Below, in pieces: positions 1-8,489 of a stretch of DNA of 64,000 nucleotides. The stretch is from positions 2,108,001 to 2,172,000 of the forward strand of contig NZ_OY782507.1 in assembly GCF_963677725.1 (NCBI RefSeq). Direction: 5' to 3'. The notes under the pieces are model-generated. The model saw only the letters and a program-made list of their open reading frames with translations. It was not told the DNA's origin and searched no databases. The stretch is from an uncultured Cohaesibacter sp. GTDB taxonomy: Bacteria > Pseudomonadota > Alphaproteobacteria > Rhizobiales > Cohaesibacteraceae. Each line of letters begins with the position of its first letter. Position 1 is the stretch's first letter. Made by a program: the position numbers and the translations under genes.

Positions 1-104
1 TCGATGGAAGCAAGGCTATTTTCCGGCGCGGTCTGCCAGTAACCGCGATGGGCAACAATGGCCGGTTTCTGAGCGAGTGAGCCAAACAGGCTGCGGTCCT
101 GCAT
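1..104 (-). CDS. Glycerophosphodiester phosphodiesterase, N-terminal fragment (runs off the window)
   Basis: Only the first 34 codons are in the window; the gene continues beyond base 1. The visible protein contains the stretch IVAHRGYWQTAPENSLASI, which fits the N-terminal family signature (A-H-R-G followed by P-E-N-[ST]-L) that supplies the catalytic His-Arg and metal-binding Glu of GDPD enzymes. These hydrolyse glycerophosphodiesters to glycerol-3-phosphate and an alcohol. The start ATG at 104 follows a GGGAGA-like ribosome site. Whether the protein is cytoplasmic cannot be judged from a fragment, but no signal peptide precedes the motif. It is transcribed away from the methionine catabolism genes. 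The family call rests on one motif, so substrate is open. Confidence 0.72.
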   Translation of the reverse strand, partial: MQDRSLFGSLAQKPAIVAHRGYWQTAPENSLASI

Positions 105-457
105 TCCAAGTCTCCCATACGCTGCTTCTCATGAACCAGACGCGGATTGATCCAAAAGCAGTGGGCATTGATTGACTGCCGCAATGCCTTGCGCATTTGC
201 TTGGCTGGACTATGAGCGGTGTCCGCAAGCAATTGATGCCGCCAGATATGCATTTTGTGCAATTTTCGACATTCATGGTCTTGTTCAGGATGGTTATTTT
301 TCTTCTGGCTTATTGTCTGGGAAAAGCCGCAAGAACCATAAAAAGTCCCCATCAAGATAGTACGTATTTATCCTAATGTCCACTCTTTCCTAAAAGCCAG
401 CCCCTCGCTTGCCTTGGGTTGACGCCCCAAGCTGATCCGGTTCTCTATTTTGCTTGC
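105..457. other. Intergenic region, no convincing gene
   Basis: This stretch separates the phosphodiesterase start from the end of the Lrp-type regulator gene. Short open frames exist on both strands but none resembles a known family or has a good ribosome site. A 6-bp stem (CTTGGG/CCCAAG, 413-431) lies just past the regulator stop codon but lacks a T-run, so it is at best a weak terminator. The phosphodiesterase promoter should lie in the left part. Confidence 0.5.
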
Positions 458-916
458 TTATGGCATATCGGGATAAACTGTCTGGCTTTTGACCGTGCTA
501 TAGACAAAACTGGTGTCGATTGAGGCAACACCGCCGATCGGGTGGATCCTTGAGCGAATAAAAGTCTCATAGTGATCCAGCCCGGGCACCAGCACGCGCA
601 ATTGATAATCCATCTGGCCGGTGAGAACGTGGCACTCGAGCACCTCGTCAATTTGCTGGATGTGCCGCTCGAAATTGCGCACATCCTCTTCATTATGCCG
701 TTCCAGACGGATTCGGACAAAGACCATCACCGGCAAGCCATAAGCGGCAGGCTCGACGGTCGCGCTATAGCCCTTGATGACCCCCTTTTCCTCCAAAATC
801 CTTACCCGTCGCAAACAGGGGGATGGAGAGAGATTGACCTGTTCGGCCAGTTCCAGATTTGTCATGCGGCCATTTGACTGCAAGGCGCGAATGATCTGAC
901 GATCCTTATTGTCCAT
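458..916 (-). CDS. mdeR: Lrp/AsnC-family transcriptional regulator of methionine gamma-lyase (MdeR-like)
   Basis: A 152-residue Lrp/AsnC protein. Residues 1-50 form the helix-turn-helix (DRQIIRALQSNGRMTNLELA, then SPSPCLRRVRILEEKGVI), and the rest is the ligand-sensing RAM domain. The ATG at 916 is preferred over an upstream ATG because GGAGG lies six bases before it and homologues begin here. It is divergent from methionine gamma-lyase, as mdeR is from mdeA in Pseudomonas putida, where the regulator activates the lyase gene in response to methionine. Two inverted repeats (931-947, 971-987) lie between the genes, the nearer only 15 bp from this start, so autoregulation is likely. The name rests on context as well as family. 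Confidence 0.85.
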   Translation of the reverse strand: MDNKDRQIIRALQSNGRMTNLELAEQVNLSPSPCLRRVRILEEKGVIKGYSATVEPAAYGLPVMVFVRIRLERHNEEDVRNFERHIQQIDEVLECHVLTGQMDYQLRVLVPGLDHYETFIRSRIHPIGGVASIDTSFVYSTVKSQTVYPDMP

Positions 917-930
917 ATCAATCCTCCATT

Positions 931-947
931 TTGGCATATCATGCCAA
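931..947. promoter_or_regulatory. Inverted repeat, probable MdeR operator 1
   Basis: TTGGCATATCATGCCAA: six-base arms TTGGCA/TGCCAA around a 5-bp centre. It sits 15 bp upstream of the regulator start codon. The same arms and spacing recur at 971-987, 40 bp away (about four helical turns), which fits an oligomeric Lrp-type regulator. Binding is inferred. Confidence 0.75.
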
Positions 948-970
948 TTCTCATCCAAATCTTAGCAAGA

Positions 971-987
971 TTGGCAACACTTGCCAA
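971..987. promoter_or_regulatory. Inverted repeat, probable MdeR operator 2
   Basis: TTGGCAACACTTGCCAA: the same TTGGCA-N5-TGCCAA structure as 931-947. It lies 42 bp upstream of the methionine gamma-lyase start, so it overlaps or adjoins the promoter of that gene. The pair is the only occurrence of this arrangement I noticed in the window. Confidence 0.75.
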
Positions 988-1029
988 AGAAAATAAGGCA
1001 GAATGGAGAAAAGCGAGAAGGATAACAAA

Positions 1030-2247
1030 ATGACCAATCACCACACCAAACAGACGCAGGGCTTTTCAACGCGCGCAATTCATCACGCCTATGACCCACA
1101 GGAGCATGAGGGCGCATTGACCCCTCCCTTGCATCTGACATCGACCTTTGCATTCGAGACAGCGGAGGCCGGAGGTGAAATGTTTGCCGGTGAACGCGAG
1201 GGGCATATTTACAGCCGCATTTCCAACCCGACTTGCCAGTTGCTGGAACAGCGCATCGCTGTTCTTGAAGAGGCCGAAGCCGGGCTGGCGTTGGCGTCCG
1301 GCATGGGCGCGGTGACAGCAACCCTTTGGACGTTGCTCTCACCGGGGGATGAGGTGATCGTCGACGAGACGCTTTACGGCTGCACCTTTGCCTATCTGCA
1401 TCACGGGCTGGCCAAATTCGGTATCACCATCACCCATCTCGATCTGACCGATCCGGCCAATCTGAAAGCCGCGATCAGCGACAAGACCAAGGTGGTCTAT
1501 TTTGAAAGTCCGGCCAATCCGAACATGCGACTGGTGGACATCGAAGAAATGGCGACCATTGCTCATGCGGCCGGAGCCAAGGTGGTGGTCGATAATACCT
1601 ATGCCACCCCTTACCTGACCCGGCCAATCACACTGGGTGCTGATCTGGTGGTCCATTCAGCGACAAAATATCTGGGTGGCCATGGAGATGTGATTGCCGG
1701 TTTCGTGGTGGGCTCTGCCGAACAGATCGCCGAAATTCGCCTTTATGGCATGAAGGACATGACTGGTGCCGTGATGGCTCCTTTCAATGCCATGTTGATC
1801 CTGCGCGGCCTCAAGACCCTTGCGCTGCGGATGGATCGCCATTGTGCCTCGGCGTTGCGCGTGGCTGAGTGGCTGGAACAGCAACCGGGAATCAGCCGCG
1901 TCTATTATCCGGGACTTGCAAGTTTTGATCAGAAGGCGTTGGCCGAGAAGCAGATGAAGCTGCCCGGCGGCATGATCGCCTTTGAACTGGAAGGCGGGAT
2001 CGAAGCAGGCCGTTTCATGATGAACCAGTTGCAGATGATCCAGCGCGCGGTGTCTTTGGGCGATGCGGAAACCCTGATCCAGCACCCCGCCTCGATGACC
2101 CATTCCACCTATACGGCGGAAGAACGCGCGGAGCATTTGATCAGTGACGGATTGATCCGGATGTCTGTGGGACTTGAAGAAGTGGAGGACATCCTGGCCG
2201 ATCTGGCGCAAGCCCTGCCCGCCCCGACAAAAGTGGCTGCCGAATAA
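1030..2247 (+). CDS. megL: Methionine gamma-lyase
   Basis: A 405-residue PLP enzyme of the Cys/Met metabolism family that splits L-methionine into methanethiol, 2-oxobutyrate and ammonia in the cytoplasm. The PLP lysine is K213 in SATKYLGG. The stretch [12 protein letters not shown] places Tyr116 and Cys118 at the active site; this Cys distinguishes methionine gamma-lyases from cystathionine gamma-lyase and synthase. Length matches the Pseudomonas enzyme (about 398). The ATG at 1030 follows GAGAAGG at good spacing; an upstream in-frame start at 1003 is less likely. It is followed by an AceE-like gene and is divergent from an Lrp-type regulator, the mdeR-mdeA-mdeB arrangement. Expression is probably methionine-inducible through the paired operators upstream. 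Confidence 0.92.
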   Translation: MTNHHTKQTQGFSTRAIHHAYDPQEHEGALTPPLHLTSTFAFETAEAGGEMFAGEREGHIYSRISNPTCQLLEQRIAVLEEAEAGLALASGMGAVTATLWTLLSPGDEVIVDETLYGCTFAYLHHGLAKFGITITHLDLTDPANLKAAISDKTKVVYFESPANPNMRLVDIEEMATIAHAAGAKVVVDNTYATPYLTRPITLGADLVVHSATKYLGGHGDVIAGFVVGSAEQIAEIRLYGMKDMTGAVMAPFNAMLILRGLKTLALRMDRHCASALRVAEWLEQQPGISRVYYPGLASFDQKALAEKQMKLPGGMIAFELEGGIEAGRFMMNQLQMIQRAVSLGDAETLIQHPASMTHSTYTAEERAEHLISDGLIRMSVGLEEVEDILADLAQALPAPTKVAAE

Positions 2248-2255
2248 GCAGCCAC
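2233..2255 (+). other. Hairpin over the megL stop codon
   Basis: GTGGCTGC (2233-2240) and GCAGCCAC (2248-2255) form an 8-bp stem with a 7-base loop that includes the TAA stop. No T-run follows, so it looks like an intercistronic stem that may protect or uncouple the megL message rather than a terminator. Confidence 0.4.
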
Positions 2256-2443
2256 CAACAGAGTCAATGGTGTCACCGTACTTGGTGGGAAGCGGACAGT
2301 TCAGGATGTTCGTTGGCCAAGCCTTGCAGGGGGCATTTTGACGCAGTTTCTCGGTGAAAAGCAATAAGAGGCTGAGAAAGCCAGAAACACGCCATCGAGA
2401 TCGGCTATTCTATCTCGAAGACCAATTCCCCGGGAGGAAAGAC

Positions 2444-4825
2444 ATGGGCAATCCACATCTCAAGACCATCGAGCAGCGGCTTTTGTGGCTGTCGCATTGG
2501 ATGATCCATCATGCCAACCACATTCGCCCCAAGTCCGATGGCATCAAGATCGGCGGCCATCAGGCAAGTTCGGCTTCGAAGGTGTCGATCATGACCGCGC
2601 TCTATTTCTCAGCCCTCAAGCCGGAGGACCGGGTGGCGGTAAAGCCTCATGCCTCGCCGATTTTCCATGCGATGCAATATTTGATGGGCAATCTGAGCCG
2701 GGACCGGATGGAAAATTTCCGTGGCTTTGGCGGGGTGCAATCCTATCCGTCCCGAACCAAGGATGTCGATGATGTGGATTTCTCCACCGGCTCGGTGGGG
2801 CTTGGGGTTGCCATCACCTCCTTTGCCTCGCTCATTCAGGATTATATTGCTGCCAAATCCTGGGGTGCCGAGCAACCGCTTGGCCGCATGGTGGCTCTGG
2901 TGGGGGATGCGGAGCTGGATGAAGGCAATGTCTATGAATGCCTGCAGGAAGGCTGGAAGAATGATCTGCGCAATTGCTGGTGGATCATCGATTATAACCG
3001 CCAGTCGCTGGATGGCATTGTCCGCGAAGGCCTGTTTGAGCGGGTTGAAAAGATATTCGATGCCTTTGGCTGGCACGTTGTGCGGGTCAAATATGGCAAG
3101 CTGCAACAGGCTGCCTTTAAGGAGCCGGGTGGCGACAAGCTGCGCGACTGGATTGACCAATGCCCCAATCAGGATTATTCGGCCCTGACCTTCATGGGCG
3201 GTGCTGTCTGGCGCAAGCGACTGATGGATGATCTGGGAGATCAGGGGGATGTGACGGCGCTGATTGACAGGCGCAGCGATACAGAGTTGGCCGAGCTGAT
3301 GGAAAATCTCGGCGGCAACTGCGTTGACACCATGGCCGATGTCTTTGCCTCCATCACCGATGACCGACCGACCTGCTTCCTTGCCTATACGGTCAAGGGC
3401 TGGGGTACGCCGATTGCTGGCCACAAGGACAATCATGGCGGACTCATGAACAAGAGCCAGATGGCCGACTGGCAGACCCATATGGGCGTACCAAACGGGG
3501 CTGAATGGGAACCCTTTGCCACTATCAAGGATGTGTCTGGCTTCAAGGCTTTTCTTGCTTCTGTGCCTTTCTTTGCCAAAGGCACTCGTCGGCATAGCGA
3601 TGCACAAATCGCCGTTCCAGCGATTGAGGCGGTGACGGATCGGGAGATTTCGACACAGGCCTCTTTTGGCAAGATCCTCGACGCCTTGTCAAAGTCCGAC
3701 AGTGGGCTGGCAGAGCGGATTGTTACTGCCTCACCGGATGTGACAGGAACAACCAATCTGGGACCATGGGTCAATCGGCGCAAGCTGTTTGCCCGGTCAG
3801 CACAAGCCGATGCCTTTATCGAGCATCGCATCCCGTCGACCGCCAAATGGGAATTTAGGCCCGAAGGCCAGCATATCGAGCTTGGCATTGCCGAAATGAA
3901 CCTGTTTCTGCTGCTTGGGGCGGCCGGCCTGTCGCACAGCCTGTTTGGCAAAAGGCTGATTCCGATTGGCACGGTCTATGATCCCTTTGTCTGCCGCGGC
4001 CTCGATGCGCTCAATTATGCCTGCTATCAGGATGCCCGCTTCATGATCGTCGGCACGCCGTCCGGTGTGACGTTGGCGCCCGAAGGCGGGGCGCATCAGT
4101 CCATAGGCACGCCGCTGATCGGTATGAGCCAGGATGGTTTGGCAGCGTTTGAGCCTGCCTTTGCCGACGAGTTGGGCATCATCATGGAATGGGCCTTTGA
4201 CTATTTGCAGCGCGATGGCGATGGCAATCCGTGTGAACGCACTTGGCTGAGGGACGAGACTGGCGGATCGGTCTATTTGCGTCTGACCACCAACCCGATC
4301 GAACAGCCGGGCAAGCGCGTCAATGATAGCTATCGCCAAGGGGTGATTGATGGGGCCTATTGGCTGCGTGAGCCGGGACCCAATTGCGAAGTGGTGATTG
4401 CGTATCAAGGGGCGGTTGCCAGTGAGGCCATTAAGGCCGCCGGTGCCATAGCTGAAACCCGCCGGGATATTGGCGTGCTGGCGGTTACGTCGGCCGATAG
4501 GCTCAATGCTGGCTGGACGGCAGCACAACGGGCGCGATCCCGCGGCAACAAGGCGGCCTTTTCCCATATTGAAAGCCTGCTTGGTGGTCTGCCGCCCCAT
4601 TGCAAGATCATCACGGTGATTGACGGCCATCCGGCAACTCTGGCCTGGATGGGCGGGGTGATCGGTCATCAAACAATCTCGCTGGGGGTCGAGCATTTCG
4701 GCCAGACCGGCACGATTGGGGATCTCTATCACCATCACGGTATTGATGCAGCCTCGCTGGTGGAGAAGATCGAGGGTTTGTCCGCGGGTCGCCGGTTGGG
4801 CACTGGCATGCGGGACGCGCTCTAG
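2444..4825 (+). CDS. mdeB: AceE-like 2-oxoacid dehydrogenase E1 (2-oxobutyrate dehydrogenase E1, MdeB-like)
   Basis: A 793-residue homodimeric-type pyruvate dehydrogenase E1, somewhat shorter than E. coli AceE (887). The thiamine-diphosphate segment begins near residue 153 with GDAELDEGN and ends at YNRQSLDG; the C-terminal two thirds carry the transketolase-like pyrimidine and C-terminal domains. The ATG at 2444 follows GGGAGG; earlier in-frame codons lack homology. In Pseudomonas putida the gene after methionine gamma-lyase (mdeB) encodes an E1 that oxidises 2-oxobutyrate, the lyase product, and the same order here supports that role. E2 and E3 partners are not in the window, so they would have to be borrowed from the housekeeping complex. 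About 195 bp separate it from megL. Confidence 0.85.
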   Translation: MGNPHLKTIEQRLLWLSHWMIHHANHIRPKSDGIKIGGHQASSASKVSIMTALYFSALKPEDRVAVKPHASPIFHAMQYLMGNLSRDRMENFRGFGGVQSYPSRTKDVDDVDFSTGSVGLGVAITSFASLIQDYIAAKSWGAEQPLGRMVALVGDAELDEGNVYECLQEGWKNDLRNCWWIIDYNRQSLDGIVREGLFERVEKIFDAFGWHVVRVKYGKLQQAAFKEPGGDKLRDWIDQCPNQDYSALTFMGGAVWRKRLMDDLGDQGDVTALIDRRSDTELAELMENLGGNCVDTMADVFASITDDRPTCFLAYTVKGWGTPIAGHKDNHGGLMNKSQMADWQTHMGVPNGAEWEPFATIKDVSGFKAFLASVPFFAKGTRRHSDAQIAVPAIEAVTDREISTQASFGKILDALSKSDSGLAERIVTASPDVTGTTNLGPWVNRRKLFARSAQADAFIEHRIPSTAKWEFRPEGQHIELGIAEMNLFLLLGAAGLSHSLFGKRLIPIGTVYDPFVCRGLDALNYACYQDARFMIVGTPSGVTLAPEGGAHQSIGTPLIGMSQDGLAAFEPAFADELGIIMEWAFDYLQRDGDGNPCERTWLRDETGGSVYLRLTTNPIEQPGKRVNDSYRQGVIDGAYWLREPGPNCEVVIAYQGAVASEAIKAAGAIAETRRDIGVLAVTSADRLNAGWTAAQRARSRGNKAAFSHIESLLGGLPPHCKIITVIDGHPATLAWMGGVIGHQTISLGVEHFGQTGTIGDLYHHHGIDAASLVEKIEGLSAGRRLGTGMRDAL

Positions 4826-4953
4826 TGCCCTGATTGGGCAGCGCTCAGTTTGGGTGCAGTTCAAATTGCACTCATTGAAGTTAAGCTGGCCCGAGCGGAT
4901 GAATTGAGGCATTCTTTGGCGTGATTCGACCCTCACACTGCCAGAGACTTGCC

Positions 4954-5688
4954 ATGGCCAAGAAAATTGCGATCAAGGAAACGGCGCTTTATGAGCCGGT
5001 AAAGCAATTTCTGGTCGCTCAGGGCTATGAGGTGAAAGGGGAAGTGGGCGCGGTCGATATTGTCGGCTGTCGCGATGGCGACGAACCGGTGGTGGTCGAG
5101 CTTAAAACCGGTTTTTCCCTTACGCTGTTCCATCAGGCAATCCAGCGCCAGAGCATGACGGACGCGGTCTATATCGCCGTGCCACAAGGTTCAGGCAAGG
5201 CCTATCACCGGGCGTTCAAATCCAACAAGAGTCTGTGCCGTCGCCTTGGTCTGGGGTTGATCACCGTGCGGCTTGCGGAGGATCCTGCGTCGGTTTTGGT
5301 GACCGTGCATGCGGACCCGGCCCCCTATAAACCGCGTCAGATGAAGCCACGCAAGAGCCGTCTCCTGCGCGAATTTGCCCGTCGGGTTGGCGATCCCAAT
5401 GAAGGCGGCCAAACCCGCAAAGGCCTGATTACCTCCTACCGGCAGGATGCTCTCAAATGCCTTAAATTTCTCTCGCAAGCAGGCGCGACCAAGGCGTCAG
5501 ACGTCGCCAAGGCAACCGGGGTGGAGAAGGCGCGTCCGATCATGGCGGATGATCATTATGGCTGGTTCGAACGGGCGGATCGCGGCATTTATCAAATGAC
5601 GTCGAAGGGAGAATCGGCTCTTGAGCAGTTTCGTGACGAACTGGCGGGACTCGATGTCACGCTTGCGAAAGGCGCGCCAAAGGCTTAA
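4954..5688 (+). CDS. DUF2161 family, PD-(D/E)XK nuclease-like protein
   Basis: A 244-residue cytoplasmic protein. The N-terminal half fits a PD-(D/E)XK fold: a conserved early Glu in LYEPVKQFL, then Asp35 in GAVDIVG and Glu49-x-Lys51 in VVVELKTG. The C-terminal half, after about residue 150, looks like a winged-helix unit (QDALKCLKFLSQAGATKASD, then GWFERADRGIYQMTSKG). This matches DUF2161, an alphaproteobacterial family of predicted phosphodiesterases with unknown substrate. The ATG at 4954 is chosen over a GTG at 4921 because similarity starts at MAKKIAIKETALYEPV. It lies 38 bp before the NifX-like gene and may be co-transcribed with it. No function is known to me. Confidence 0.75.
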   Translation: MAKKIAIKETALYEPVKQFLVAQGYEVKGEVGAVDIVGCRDGDEPVVVELKTGFSLTLFHQAIQRQSMTDAVYIAVPQGSGKAYHRAFKSNKSLCRRLGLGLITVRLAEDPASVLVTVHADPAPYKPRQMKPRKSRLLREFARRVGDPNEGGQTRKGLITSYRQDALKCLKFLSQAGATKASDVAKATGVEKARPIMADDHYGWFERADRGIYQMTSKGESALEQFRDELAGLDVTLAKGAPKA

Positions 5689-5726
5689 ATCCGGATGAGA
5701 GACCGTCCCCTTGTTCGGAGCTATCC

Positions 5727-6137
5727 ATGAAGATCGCCGTAACATCGCAGAATTTCAAAAGCGTCACCAATCATGCAGGTCGCGCCCGTCGCTTTCTTGT
5801 CTATCGGGTCGAAACGGGCCAGCCACCGGTCGAGGTCGAACGCTTCGATCTACCCAAGGATATGTGCATTCATGAATTGGGCGGGCAGGATGTGGCTCAT
5901 CCACTGGACACGGTAGATGTGCTCATCTCGGCGTCCTTTGGTCCGGGCTTTGCCCGCAATATGGCGCGGCGCAATGTCATTGCCAGCCTGACGGAAGAGA
6001 CCGACCCGATCCAGGCAATCAAGCAGTTTTTGGTCCAGGGTCAACGTCTGCCGGCTGCGTCCGGATGTGGTCATGAGCACGACCATGGCCATGGCCATAA
6101 ACACGAGCATGGGCACGGGCACGGGCACGGACATTGA
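5727..6137 (+). CDS. NifX/NifB-type dinitrogenase iron-molybdenum cofactor family protein with His-rich tail
   Basis: A 136-residue protein. Residues 1-105 match the small Mo-Fe cofactor-binding (NifX/NafY C-terminal) domain: MKIAVTSQNFKSVTNHAGRA at the start, then DVLISASFGPGFARNMARR. Such domains carry metal clusters or bind nucleotides and also occur outside nitrogen fixation. The last 22 residues are an almost pure His-Gly/Glu run with 11 histidines after a Cys, a probable Ni, Zn or Cu buffer. No nif gene is in the window. Position next to the DUF2161 gene is the only context. It may be a metal-handling protein; the role is inferred. Confidence 0.7.
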   Translation: MKIAVTSQNFKSVTNHAGRARRFLVYRVETGQPPVEVERFDLPKDMCIHELGGQDVAHPLDTVDVLISASFGPGFARNMARRNVIASLTEETDPIQAIKQFLVQGQRLPAASGCGHEHDHGHGHKHEHGHGHGHGH

Positions 6138-6155
6138 TCGCAAAGCCTGTTGAAC

Positions 6156-7253
6156 TCAAGTGATGTCCAGTATCCGCGTCTGAGGATGATCACTTGTCAT
6201 GGTGTTGCACCATGTCTCCACCTGATCATCGGCGAGCAAAGCGACAATCGCCCCGCCAAACCCACCACCGGTCTGGCGGGCGCCCAAGGCCCCGGCGGAG
6301 AGCGCCGCCTCGACCAAAGTGTCGGTTTCCGGTACGGTGATGGCATAATCATCGCGTTGGGAGGCATGGCTTTCAACCATCAGGCGGCCAAAGGTGGCGG
6401 CATCGCGGGCTTTCAGCGCCGCAACCCCATCAAGTACCCGCTGATTTTCGGTGATGATGTGGCGAGCGCGACGGGTTTCAACCCCACCCAGCGCTTCGAT
6501 CCGGTCAAGATCGTCCATGCCGACATCACGCAATTGATCGATGCCCAGCATAGCGCAGGCACTGGCGCATTCTTTCACCCGCTGCTCATAGGAGCCATCG
6601 GTCAATTTGTGGGCCACACCTGAATGCATCGTGATGATCTTGTGACCGGGAATAAGCGGGGCGAGTTCATAATCCATCGAACGGGCATAGAGAAACAGCG
6701 CCATGGCTTCTACGCCGACAGATGAGGCAAACTGGTCCATGATGCCACAAGGCATACCGACAAACTCATTCTCCACCCGCCGCGCTGTATGCGCTATGGC
6801 GACAGGATCGATGGTAACACCCTTATAGGCGGCAATGGCGCGCAGGCTACACACTTCCAATGCAGCAGAGCTGGAAATACCCGCCCCCATCGGCAAACTG
6901 CTGCCAATGGCAAGGCGATAGCCTGTTTTCAGATCCGGGTTCTGCTCGGACAGCTGGAAACTGCCAAGGATATAGTCGCTCCAATGGTCCGACTTCGTGC
7001 CCGTAAGCGCGATCTCGCATGTCGCATCGAAGGATTGGCTATAGAGCGTTGCGAAGCCGGGTTTGTCGCCCGGGCCGATGGCAATACAGACTTGGAGCGT
7101 CAGCGGCATTGGCAGGACATAGCCGCCGTTATAATCGGTATGCTCGCCCAGCAGATTGACCCGGCCGGGAGCGGTGACCACATGGACGGGGGCAGTGCCA
7201 AACTGCGCCTTAAAGGCTTCAGAAACACTTTGGGTCAGAGAATCAGAGCTCAT
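6156..7253 (-). CDS. galK: Galactokinase
   Basis: A 365-residue GHMP kinase that phosphorylates alpha-D-galactose to galactose-1-phosphate (Leloir pathway, cytoplasm). Visible motifs are the galactokinase signature [16 protein letters not shown] (residues 29-44), the ATP-binding [14 protein letters not shown], and [11 protein letters not shown] near the C-terminus. The start ATG at 7253 overlaps the galT stop codon (ATGA) and has AAGGAAG upstream, so the two are translationally coupled. Galactose epimerase and mutarotase genes are not nearby, so those steps would be encoded elsewhere. Length is normal for the family. Confidence 0.95.
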   Translation of the reverse strand: MSSDSLTQSVSEAFKAQFGTAPVHVVTAPGRVNLLGEHTDYNGGYVLPMPLTLQVCIAIGPGDKPGFATLYSQSFDATCEIALTGTKSDHWSDYILGSFQLSEQNPDLKTGYRLAIGSSLPMGAGISSSAALEVCSLRAIAAYKGVTIDPVAIAHTARRVENEFVGMPCGIMDQFASSVGVEAMALFLYARSMDYELAPLIPGHKIITMHSGVAHKLTDGSYEQRVKECASACAMLGIDQLRDVGMDDLDRIEALGGVETRRARHIITENQRVLDGVAALKARDAATFGRLMVESHASQRDDYAITVPETDTLVEAALSAGALGARQTGGGFGGAIVALLADDQVETWCNTMTSDHPQTRILDIT

Positions 7254-8296
7254 TGGTCCGCTTCCTTGTAATGGATTTCCGACAGGTTACGGAGCTGTTC
7301 GGCTGCGCTTTCGGCGGTCATGTCCCGTTGGCTTTCTGCCAGCATTTCAAATCCGACCATAAATTTGCGCACTGTGGCCGAGCGCATCAATGGCGGATAG
7401 AAATGGGCGTGCAAGTGCCAGTGATCAAAGTTGCCCTCCATGGTCGGTGCGCCATGCCAGCCCATGGAATATGGGAATTCGGTTTTGAACAGATTGTCAT
7501 AGCGGCAGGTCAGACGCTTCAAAATATCAGCGCAGCCATCGCGCTCGCTATCGCTGAGATCGGTGATCCGCAATATATGACGCTTTGGCATGACAAGGGT
7601 TTCAAACGGCCAGATCGCCCAATAGGGCACAACGGCGATCCAGTCGTCATTCTCAACGACGGTCCGCTCGCCACGCTCGCTTTCCGCCTTTGCATAATCC
7701 ACCAACAGAACCGACCCGTGCTTTTCGTGATAGGCTCTTTGATTGTCATCTTCGCGGGCAATTTCGTTGGGCAGATAGTTGGTCGCCCAGATTTGGCCGT
7801 GTGGATGGGGTTGGGAACAGCCCATCATCTCGCCCTTATTCTCAAACAGGGCAACCCAGCCATGGGTCTGGCCGAGATCTTCAAGCTGGGCGGCCCACAG
7901 ATCAATCACCTTGCGAATGCTGACCCGGGAGAGCTCCGGCAAGGTCTTATCATGACGCTCGGAAAAACAAATGACGCGCGCGGTGCCGCGGACAGTTTCG
8001 CTGATGAAAAGCTGATCATCCCCCGTCCGATCAAGCGGCGTGTCAGTCAGCAGGGCTGGAAAGTCATTGTCAAAGACATAAGGCCCGCGATAGAGCGGGT
8101 TGACCGCACCTGAGGTTCGCGGATTGCCTGGACAGAGATAACAGCCCGGATCATGGGCCGGTTTATCACTGAGAACCGGCTTTTCCTGCCGCCCCATCCA
8201 TGGCCGCTTGTTGCGGTGGGGAGAGACCAGAACCCACTCGCCCTTCAAGGGATTGAAACGTCGGTGCGGATCGTCTTCGAGATTGATTGCACGCAT
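7250..8296 (-). CDS. galT: Galactose-1-phosphate uridylyltransferase
   Basis: A 348-residue HIT-superfamily enzyme that exchanges galactose-1-phosphate with UDP-glucose. The nucleophile is His166 in HPHGQ (164-168), the same number as in E. coli; Cys52 and Cys55 in CYLCPGN are zinc ligands, and [11 protein letters not shown] near the C-terminus gives further metal and substrate contacts. The start at 8296 is supported by GGGAGAGG just upstream; longer in-frame extensions have no similarity. It is the first gene of galT-galK. About 195 bp separate it from the opp operon, whose terminator lies in that space. Confidence 0.95.
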   Translation of the reverse strand: MRAINLEDDPHRRFNPLKGEWVLVSPHRNKRPWMGRQEKPVLSDKPAHDPGCYLCPGNPRTSGAVNPLYRGPYVFDNDFPALLTDTPLDRTGDDQLFISETVRGTARVICFSERHDKTLPELSRVSIRKVIDLWAAQLEDLGQTHGWVALFENKGEMMGCSQPHPHGQIWATNYLPNEIAREDDNQRAYHEKHGSVLLVDYAKAESERGERTVVENDDWIAVVPYWAIWPFETLVMPKRHILRITDLSDSERDGCADILKRLTCRYDNLFKTEFPYSMGWHGAPTMEGNFDHWHLHAHFYPPLMRSATVRKFMVGFEMLAESQRDMTAESAAEQLRNLSEIHYKEADQ

Positions 8297-8422
8297 GGTT
8301 CCTCTCCCTTTATTCATCCAATTGGCGTTTTTTTCGCCCTTCCTTCTTAGCGGAAAGACTATGACTTTTAAACAGATGAAATGAAGTCCCACATAATGAA
8401 CCCTGCTGATTTCATTCTCACA

Positions 8423-8451
8423 AAAAAGGGCCGCCGATGGCGACCCTTTTT
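8423..8451 (-). terminator. Terminator of the opp operon
   Basis: AAAAAGGG-c-CGCC, loop GAT, GGCG-a-CCCTTTTT: a 12-pair stem with one mismatch, flanked by A and T runs, 39 bp after the oppDF stop. Read on the minus strand it ends in a T-run, typical of a rho-independent terminator. Confidence 0.8.
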
Positions 8452-8489
8452 CTTGTTTCATTGTCTTGCCATATGCTGGCGTCTCGCAA

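Noticed and set aside
172-360. 62-codon frame in the first intergenic region
   Set aside because: No ribosome site, no similarity, and unusual residue composition.
2609-3607. 332-codon minus-strand frame inside the AceE-like gene
   Set aside because: Antisense shadow of a gene with clear thiamine-diphosphate motifs.
6060-6137. His-Gly repeat as a tandem DNA repeat or frameshift artefact
   Set aside because: The run is in frame with the NifX-like domain and ends in a normal stop; such metal-binding tails are known in this type of protein.
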